Origin: JBBROH01 sp038229595
GTDB lineage: Bacteria; Chloroflexota; Chloroflexia; QHBQ01
Length of the DNA stretch: 64,000 nt
Assembly (NCBI GenBank): GCA_038229595.1
Contig: JBBROH010000002.1
Span: 16,792-80,791, forward strand
Direction: 5' to 3'
The translations under genes and the position numbers were made by a program. Positions within the stretch are counted from its first letter, which is position 1; the number at the start of each line of letters is the position of its first letter. This document shows positions 58,941 through 64,000 of the stretch, in pieces. The notes below the pieces were generated by a model, which was not told the origin of the DNA, made no database searches, and saw only the letters and a program-made list of their open reading frames with translations.

Positions 58941-59603
58941 TTAGAGCGTTTCTTCGCTCGTCTCCCCACTGGCAACCGTGGCTGGTAGCTCGACCACCAT
59001 TACTGGCAGGTCGCGCTCGGCGGGTGAGGCAGTGACCTCAGCAGGCAGGCTGACGATTTCAGCAGGCAGGCTGGCGATCTCAGCAGTTGGGCTGGCAATC
59101 TCAGCAGTTGGGCTGGCAATCTCAGCAGCCTTCTGTGGGCGCGGCTTGCCCCGGTTCTCCTCGCTATCCACCACCAGGGTGAGCTTGCCGCTCTGCCCAG
59201 CGTTCAGCTTGACGGTCGCGTGGTAGTTGCCAAGACGATGGATCGCCTCGTCAATGCTAATATTGCGGCGGTCGATCTCAATGCCATGCTGGGCCTTGAG
59301 TGCGTCGGCTACGTCGCTGGTAGTCACGCTACCATAGAGGCGGCTCTGCTCGCCCGACTTGGCGTAGACTACGACTTCGGTGGCGTTGATGCGCTCGGCC
59401 ATGCTGCGCGCTTCGTCGGCGCGGGTGGCGGCCTTGCGCTCGATCATAGCGCGCTGTCGCTCAAGCTGCTTGAGCGCACCGGCGGTGGCAGGGGCTGCCA
59501 GGCCACGCGGCAGCAGGTAGTTGCGGGCGTAGCCGTTCGCTACGTCTTTAACTTCGCCAGCCTGACCCAGGCTCTCGATGCTCTCCGTCAGGATAACCTT
59601 CAC
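58941..59603 (-). CDS. rplI: Ribosomal protein bL9 with repeat tail
   Basis: 220 aa from GTG 59603 with AGAGGAG upstream. N-terminal bL9 signature (GQAGEVKDVANGYARNYLLP), long central helix, C-terminal domain (about 75-148; GSVTTSDVADAL). After the normal end near residue 150 there is a tail of about 70 residues made of heptads AEIASPT, AEIASPT, AEIASLP, AEIVSLP, AEVTASP. The usual length is about 150 aa. First gene of the rplI-dnaB-dnaD-dnaI operon. Confidence 0.95.
   Translation of the reverse strand: MKVILTESIESLGQAGEVKDVANGYARNYLLPRGLAAPATAGALKQLERQRAMIERKAATRADEARSMAERINATEVVVYAKSGEQSRLYGSVTTSDVADALKAQHGIEIDRRNISIDEAIHRLGNYHATVKLNAGQSGKLTLVVDSEENRGKPRPQKAAEIASPTAEIASPTAEIASLPAEIVSLPAEVTASPAERDLPVMVVELPATVASGETSEETL
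59039..59128 (-). repeat. 21-bp tandem repeat in rplI
   Basis: Four 21-bp units (59039, 59060, 59081, 59102) plus a 6-bp partial; the last two units are nearly identical (CAGCAGTTGGGCTGGCAATC). In frame, coding the AEIASPT heptads of the bL9 tail. Confidence 0.85.
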
Positions 59604-59654
59604 TTGGAACTTCTCCTCTCGTTGTTGGAGCGTGCGCCCCTGTTCTCAAATTAT

Positions 59655-59660
59655 AACATA
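59655..59660 (-). promoter_or_regulatory. -10 box for rplI operon
   Basis: TATAAT-like sequence in TTATAACATAG context (minus-strand TATGTTATAATTTG), about 50 bp before GTG 59603. The -35 is weak. Confidence 0.4.
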
Positions 59661-59683
59661 GAAACATAGATTCGGATATGGCT

Positions 59684-59702
59684 TTTCCCCAATTGTGGGA
59701 AA
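59684..59702. promoter_or_regulatory. 19-bp palindrome upstream of rplI
   Basis: TTTCCC-CAATTG-TGGGAAA, a near-perfect inverted repeat between the rsmG stop and the rplI promoter. It could be an operator or a weak terminator of rsmG; no T-run follows on the minus strand. Confidence 0.4.
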
Positions 59703-59726
59703 CTTGGCCGCTTTTGCCCCCGCTAG

Positions 59727-60494
59727 CTACAAGGGCTTGCGGCTCGGTGTCCCCGCCTGCCGGGGATATTGTGGAGGGCTGGTGGATTGCTTGTGGATTA
59801 GCACCACTTGCCGCTCCTCGCGCTCGTCGCTAACCAGGTCGCCCTCGGTGATCAGCGGCAAGGTGAAGTCGTAGATTTCGACCTTGCCCGCGCCCAGCTT
59901 CTTCAGGGCGGGGCGGGCCTCACTCAGTTCGGTAGCCAGGGCCAGCCCCTTCTTGGGGGCCGCTAGCACCCCGCCAACCTTGAGGAAGGGCAGGCAGTAC
60001 TCGGCCAGCACTGCCAAGCTAGCGACTGCCCGCGATACTACCAGCAGGTAGTTGGCGCGCTGCTGGGGCTGGTGGGCCACATCCTCAGCCCGCCCGGTGA
60101 TCACAAAGGTGCCGCTCAATTCGCGTTCGGCATAGAGGTCGGCCATGTGTTGGATGAAAGCCGTCTTCTTGCCCACCGAGTCGAGGCAGACTACCCGCAG
60201 GTCGGGATAGTAGACCTTGAGGGGTAGGCCAGGGAACCCCCCCCCGCTGCCCACGTCCATGGCCCGCTCACCAGCCAGCCGGGGAGCAAAGCCGGTCTGC
60301 TCCAGGGCGGCGGCCACCGCCAGGCTGTCCGCAAAGTGGCGCACGGCGGCAGCGTTGGGGGCGGTGATCGAGGTCAGATTGACCCGCTCGTTCCAGACCA
60401 GCATCTCGTCGTAGTGCAGCCGCATGAGGTCGCGCTTGCGGTCACTCAGGTTCAGCCCCAGGCGCGCCGCTTCAGCCGCCAACACCTCATCCAC
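59727..60494 (-). CDS. rsmG: 16S rRNA (guanine-N7)-methyltransferase RsmG
   Basis: 255 aa from GTG 60494 with GGAGG 6 nt upstream. SAM-binding motif AMDVGSGGGFPGLPL, LDSVGKKTAFIQ, and VVSRAVASLAVL with the substrate region. Methylates G527 of 16S rRNA. The C-terminal tail of about 25 polar residues (after RQVVLIHK) is longer than usual. Upstream of rplI, with a 120-bp gap. Confidence 0.95.
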   Translation of the reverse strand: MDEVLAAEAARLGLNLSDRKRDLMRLHYDEMLVWNERVNLTSITAPNAAAVRHFADSLAVAAALEQTGFAPRLAGERAMDVGSGGGFPGLPLKVYYPDLRVVCLDSVGKKTAFIQHMADLYAERELSGTFVITGRAEDVAHQPQQRANYLLVVSRAVASLAVLAEYCLPFLKVGGVLAAPKKGLALATELSEARPALKKLGAGKVEIYDFTLPLITEGDLVSDEREERQVVLIHKQSTSPPQYPRQAGTPSRKPL

Positions 60495-60609
60495 TGCTAC
60501 CTCCAGACAAACAGATGCGCCTCAGCACATGCGGTCGAACTGCCCCGCCGAACGCTGGGACGCACCAAAATCATCACGTACTAACGGGGGCAGGTTCCCC
60601 CAGGCCGGG

Positions 60610-61059
60610 TTAGTGGCTGCCGCAACCGCCGCCACCGCCGCCGCCACTGCCACACTTGCGCGCCTCGGCACCGTCCTCGCCCGTATCGAACGAGTGGCCG
60701 CAGGAGCAACCACGCACCGCATTCGGGTTATAGATACGGAAGCCGCCGCCCATCAAGGCATCCTGGTAGTCGATCTCGCTGCCCAACAGGTAGGGGACGC
60801 TGCTCTCATCTACCACCAGGCGCACCCCGTGCTGAAGAAGGAGGATGTCGTCGTCGGCAATGTTATCTTCCATCGCCATGCCGTACTGCATCCCGCTGCA
60901 ACCGCCAGGATAGACGAAGACGCGTAGGGCGAGATCGGGATTTTCTTCCTTCTCCACCAGGGCGCGCAGTTGCGAAGCAGCCTCTACGCTGATCGTCAGC
61001 ATCGGGCTGGCGGCAGGGGCTTCGGTGGTCAGGGCGGTGGGGATCATCGTGTCTGTCAT
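60610..61059 (-). CDS. A-type Fe-S carrier (IscA/ErpA family) with Cys/Gly-rich tail
   Basis: 149 aa, ATG 61059 with GGAGG upstream. Core domain (about 20-125) has the three cluster cysteines: GGCSGMQYG and the GCSCGHSF pair. It carries iron-sulfur clusters to apoproteins. An added C-terminal tail KCGSGGGGGGGCGSH brings two extra cysteines and a His in a flexible Gly run, not part of the normal fold. Confidence 0.93.
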   Translation of the reverse strand: MTDTMIPTALTTEAPAASPMLTISVEAASQLRALVEKEENPDLALRVFVYPGGCSGMQYGMAMEDNIADDDILLLQHGVRLVVDESSVPYLLGSEIDYQDALMGGGFRIYNPNAVRGCSCGHSFDTGEDGAEARKCGSGGGGGGGCGSH

Positions 61060-61209
61060 CAGGGTGCCTCCATGTGATCGAATATTGTGTGCGAGTTGTT
61101 TAGCCAGCTATGACATATGCGCTCTTGTTTCAACCGTAATGATACCATGCAGGGCGGATGATGTCAAGCAACAGCGCGGCGGCGGGAGGGTTGTTGCGGC
61201 AGCAAGCGA

Positions 61210-61239
61210 TTGACCATGCTAGGGATGATCTGGTATAAT
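61210..61239 (+). promoter_or_regulatory. Promoter of LppX/LprG-like lipoprotein gene
   Basis: TTGACC (61210-61215), 18-bp spacer, perfect TATAAT (61234-61239). Leader of about 113 nt to GTG 61359. No other gene lies in the 300-bp gap before the lipoprotein. Confidence 0.75.
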
Positions 61240-61358
61240 GTATTGGCGTGCTGCATCAACGTGCCTCTGGGCAGGCATGGGGATCGTAGGAGCGTAGCTA
61301 ACATTGAACGGCATAGTTCTAACTGTGCCTGCTTTACCCATTAAGGAGGGAACCTGTA

Positions 61359-62057
61359 GTGAAGTTTTTTAGCAAGAGTTACCTGGGCGCACTGGCGGCT
61401 ATCGCAATGGTCAGCGTCATGCTAGCAGCCTGTGGCGGCGACAGCGGCGGCACCAGCATGAGCAATGGCGACCTGCTCAAGAAGGCCGCGATCAACATGA
61501 AGGCCGCCAAGAGCTACAATCTGGATGTGAACGCTGATACCGCTGGCATGGCGATCACCATGAACGGTGACCTCGACCTTGCCAACAAGAACTCAACCCT
61601 CAAGATGAGTGCCGCAGGCACGAACATTAACATGGTGGCTGTTGGCGGCGAAAGCTTCACCAGCGTGGATGGTGGCAAGACCTACGTTAAGGGCGACTCT
61701 GGGGCTTCTGGGGCCACCGACAGCTTCACCAAGATGTGGGACGGCTTCAACGCCGCCGATGTGGACAAGTCTGCTAGCGCGCTGAAGGATGGCAGCCCCG
61801 CCACCGAGAAGATCGATGGGGCCGACACCAAGCACATGACCGCCAGCATCAAGGACCTCAGCAGCCTGGCCTCCAGCACTGGCGGCAGCGGCAGCACCGA
61901 GGGCAATATCGACCTCTGGATCAGCACCGATGCGAACCCCACTGTGCGCCAGATGAAGCTAGCTGGCACCAGCGACGGCAAGCCACTCACCGCTACCATC
62001 AAGTGGAGCAAGATCAACGAGCCTGTCACGGTCAAGAAGCCAGAAGGCGTACAGTAA
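61359..62057 (+). CDS. LppX/LprG-like lipoprotein
   Basis: 232 aa from GTG 61359 with a strong AAGGAGG. Lipoprotein signal peptide ending in the lipobox LAAC (Cys25). The mature part is an LppX_LprAFG-like half-barrel (SYNLDVNADTAGMAITMNGD, then WISTDANPTVRQM near the end), a fold that binds or transports lipids at the membrane in actinobacteria. Single gene with own promoter and terminator, so independently controlled. Confidence 0.85.
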   Translation: MKFFSKSYLGALAAIAMVSVMLAACGGDSGGTSMSNGDLLKKAAINMKAAKSYNLDVNADTAGMAITMNGDLDLANKNSTLKMSAAGTNINMVAVGGESFTSVDGGKTYVKGDSGASGATDSFTKMWDGFNAADVDKSASALKDGSPATEKIDGADTKHMTASIKDLSSLASSTGGSGSTEGNIDLWISTDANPTVRQMKLAGTSDGKPLTATIKWSKINEPVTVKKPEGVQ

Positions 62058-62078
62058 GCTAGCCCTTCGGCCCAAGCG

Positions 62079-62102
62079 GAGCGCGCCCAATCAGGCGCGC
62101 TC
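62079..62102 (+). terminator. Terminator of the lipoprotein gene
   Basis: GAGCGCGCC, 6-nt loop, GGCGCGCTC, then TTTGCTT, 21 bp after the stop codon. Confidence 0.8.
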
Positions 62103-62350
62103 TTTGCTTGCCCGCCAGGTGAGGTCACGCTTGCCTGCAAGGGGCAGCGTTCGGCGATGCTCTGAGAGAGGTGCCACAAACATCCTCTTGTAGCTGGCAG
62201 GGGGCGGGGAACAGGACAGTTGCGGCACAAGGGCGAACCATTCGCCCCGCTCATGCGTATATATGATAGTGGCCGCATTGCTGGCTGCTGGGCCACCTTG
62301 CCACCTACTATCCTCACTGCTGGGCTGCTGCTCAAGTGATCTGTAAACCT

Positions 62351-62379
62351 TTGACAAACCAGGGGCGTTGCTGTATCAT
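62351..62379 (+). promoter_or_regulatory. Promoter of the DUF881 gene pair
   Basis: TTGACA (62351-62356), 17-bp spacer, TATCAT (62374-62379). The predicted start near 62386 rules out the upstream in-frame codon at 62368 and supports ATG 62449. The 250 bases before it (62103-62350) hold no gene I can support. Confidence 0.7.
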
Positions 62380-62448
62380 AGAGCAAGGCCGCCGCAAGTC
62401 CCGGCTCATTGTTATTGTCTGCCGCCCTTGCCATTTGAGGTTCCTGCC

Positions 62449-63279
62449 ATGCGCCTCGCCGACTATCGTACCCGCCCGCTCGCCATTCCACCCGACCTGC
62501 TGAACGCACCTGCGCCCAGCCGTCCTCGCTCTGTCTTTCAGCAGCGGGTACAATCCATGCGCCTGTTCCTGGCTATCGGCGGGCTGGTGATTGGCTTGCT
62601 GCTCGCCGCCCAGTGGCGCAGCGGCCTCTCCTCGGCCCAACCCAGCAGCCGCACCGCCACCCGCCAGCAGATCAACACCTCGATTGTTGAGCTTGAGCAG
62701 GAGCAGGCCAATCTGAAGCAACAGATCGGCAGCCTGCGGAACCAGATCAATGCGGTGCGCGAGAAGAATACCCAGGCCAGCACCACGCTCGATCAAGTTA
62801 ATAACACCTGGCAGGAGGCCCAGCGCAGTGTAGGGCTGATGCCCCTGCGTGGCGAAGGGGTAGTTGCTACCTTTGATGATAGCAAGGTCAGTAATACAGC
62901 CCCAGATGCTACCCTGGCCGATTACATCATCCACGAGTACGACCTGCGCGATGGCATTGCAGCCCTGCTCGATGGCGGTGCCGAGGCGATTTCGCTGAAT
63001 GGGGAGCGCGTGGTCGCCTCCACCTCGGTCTACTGTGTCGGTAGTACGATCATTGTTAACAGCACCCGCCTATCGCCCCCCTACAACATCACTGCTATTG
63101 GCAACAGCAACGCCCTGAGCGAGAGCCTGATCAAGTCGCCACAGATGACGAAGTTCACCCAGCGGGCCAAGCAGTATGGGGTGATCCTCGGCGTGACCAG
63201 CAGCAGCGACGTGCGCGTACCTGAGTACAAGGGCGAAATCAAGCTGCGCTATGGCAAGCCACTGCGTGAGGGCCGCTGA
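62449..63279 (+). CDS. DUF881-family membrane protein
   Basis: 276 aa from ATG 62449. A cytoplasmic N-terminus of about 45 residues, a membrane helix (LFLAIGGLVIGLLLAAQWRS), a coiled-coil (about 80-120; IVELEQEQANLKQQIGSLRN) and a DUF881 domain (about 125-270; GVVATFDDSKV, GAEAISLNGERVV). Found near division or envelope genes in many monoderm bacteria; function unknown. The next gene encodes a second copy. Confidence 0.88.
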   Translation: MRLADYRTRPLAIPPDLLNAPAPSRPRSVFQQRVQSMRLFLAIGGLVIGLLLAAQWRSGLSSAQPSSRTATRQQINTSIVELEQEQANLKQQIGSLRNQINAVREKNTQASTTLDQVNNTWQEAQRSVGLMPLRGEGVVATFDDSKVSNTAPDATLADYIIHEYDLRDGIAALLDGGAEAISLNGERVVASTSVYCVGSTIIVNSTRLSPPYNITAIGNSNALSESLIKSPQMTKFTQRAKQYGVILGVTSSSDVRVPEYKGEIKLRYGKPLREGR

Positions 63280-63280
63280 G

Positions 63281-63991
63281 ATGTTGATGCACCAGCGAAC
63301 CGGGGGAGGCTGGCTGCGCTATGTTGCCCTGGCTAGTGTCTCCCTGCTGCTCGGCTTCCTGCTCGTCACCCAAATCCGCACCCTCTCGCCCAGTTATGAG
63401 GAACGCTTCAACAAAGAGACAGACTCCGACCGCGCTGCCTACCTCTCCCAGGTCTACGTCAGCGTCAACGCCCTGCGCCAGGAGCTAGAGACCCTACGGC
63501 GCGGGCTGGCAACCTCACAGCAGAACGACACCTCCGCGCTGATAGCGAAGGAGGTGGAGGAGACTGACCGCCTGCGCGCCTTCAGCGGGGCGTACGCCAT
63601 CACTGGCCCAGGGGTTAGCGTGCAGATTCGGGGGGATGTCAGCACCTTTGACCTGCAAGACCTGATCAACGAGCTACGCAACGCTGGGGCCGAGGGTATC
63701 TCGCTCAACGGCAATCGGGTGGTTGCCCGCACTGTCGTTGCCAATCTTGGCGGCCAGGTGATCACCGTAGACAGCAAGCCGATCCGCAGTCCCTTCATCC
63801 TGCGGGCTGTCGGTTCTGCTGCTGACCTGCGAACGGCCCTGGAGCGGCGCGGCGGCTTGCTTGCTATCCTCCAGGCGAAGGAGATTGAGATTCAGGTGAC
63901 AGAGGACGATAGCATCATCGTGCCAAAGCTAAGCACCGCCTACGAGACGAAGTACGCCCAGCCCGCCCCCACCGCTGCTGCCGCGCAGTAA
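63281..63991 (+). CDS. DUF881-family membrane protein (second copy)
   Basis: 236 aa from ATG 63281 (GAGGG 7 nt upstream); it follows the first copy's stop by 1 bp. Membrane helix (YVALASVSLLLGFLLVTQIR), coiled coil (about 55-85; VSVNALRQELETLRRGLATS) and DUF881 domain (about 100-220; YAITGPGVSVQIRGDVSTF, GAEGISLNGNRVV). Ends with a Pro/Ala tail, 9 bases before the window end. The pair probably forms a hetero-oligomer (inference). Confidence 0.88.
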   Translation: MLMHQRTGGGWLRYVALASVSLLLGFLLVTQIRTLSPSYEERFNKETDSDRAAYLSQVYVSVNALRQELETLRRGLATSQQNDTSALIAKEVEETDRLRAFSGAYAITGPGVSVQIRGDVSTFDLQDLINELRNAGAEGISLNGNRVVARTVVANLGGQVITVDSKPIRSPFILRAVGSAADLRTALERRGGLLAILQAKEIEIQVTEDDSIIVPKLSTAYETKYAQPAPTAAAAQ

Positions 63992-64000
63992 CCCTGCCCC

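Noticed and set aside
57839..59035. 398-codon plus-strand open frame over dnaB and rplI
   Set aside because: Antisense to the intein N-terminus, DnaB N-domain and bL9 tail; no supported start.

Overview
The window looks like a piece of chromosome from a GC-rich, Gram-positive-type bacterium, most probably a member of the Chloroflexota. That is an inference. It rests on S-layer-homology (SLH) surface proteins with long Thr/Pro linkers, an LPXTG-type surface protein, an hrcA-grpE-dnaK-dnaJ operon behind a CIRCE-like operator, a DnaD-type primosome protein beside dnaB, paired DUF881 proteins and a cdaA-cdaR-glmS block. No rRNA, tRNA, CRISPR array, transposase or phage gene was seen. Promoters mostly read as sigma-70 hexamers with a 17-bp spacer, and GTG or TTG starts are common.

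Layout. 1-4.1 kb: an OmpR-type response regulator converging on two paralogous secreted cupredoxin-SLH proteins. 4.2-6.2 kb: a VOC protein, a membrane protein and an Lrp/AsnC regulator with a palindrome at its own promoter. 6.3-11.4 kb: the heat-shock operon (minus strand). 11.4-15.6 kb: an MFS exporter and an ABC-2 export pair (plus strand). 15.5-21.9 kb: a minus-strand operon of response regulator, GAF-histidine kinase, stand-alone RAM domain, small membrane protein and secreted FAD oxidoreductase-SLH. 21.9-28.5 kb: a six-gene operon under a cobalamin riboswitch. It encodes an LPXTG-anchored alpha/alpha-toroid protein, an EcfT permease with an extracellular DUF4430 domain, a cyclase, a fused EcfA ATPase, an S-component-like membrane protein and a small Cys-rich protein. 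28.5-33.5 kb: a small membrane protein, then an unknown 95-aa protein with a SNF2 helicase and a SWIM-finger protein. 33.5-37.3 kb: deoC, a small ORF and a two-domain ALDH16-type dehydrogenase. 37.5-38.9 kb: a beta-propeller gene whose signal peptide is out of frame. 39.2-43.8 kb: a 1538-aa surface nuclease chimera. 43.9-45.9 kb: a threonine dehydratase-like enzyme and a CDF metal exporter. 46-54.2 kb: TPR protein, cdaA, cdaR and glmS. 54.5-59.6 kb: rplI, intein-split dnaB, a dnaD-like gene and a DnaC/DnaI-type loader. 59.7-61.1 kb: rsmG and an IscA-type Fe-S carrier. 61.2-64 kb: an LppX/LprG-like lipoprotein and two DUF881 proteins.

The most interesting unit is the riboswitch-controlled ECF operon. 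Its two secreted modules, a prenyltransferase-like toroid and a DUF4430 domain, resemble the two domains of animal intrinsic factor/transcobalamin. Here one is a sortase-type surface protein and the other is fused to the transporter's own EcfT subunit, which suggests a surface capture-and-hand-over route for vitamin B12. Other notable points are a DnaB P-loop intein with an apparently dead homing endonuclease, long overlaps at the 3' ends of several genes, and divergent promoters that share a -35 region. All functions are read from sequence motifs only; no database search was possible.
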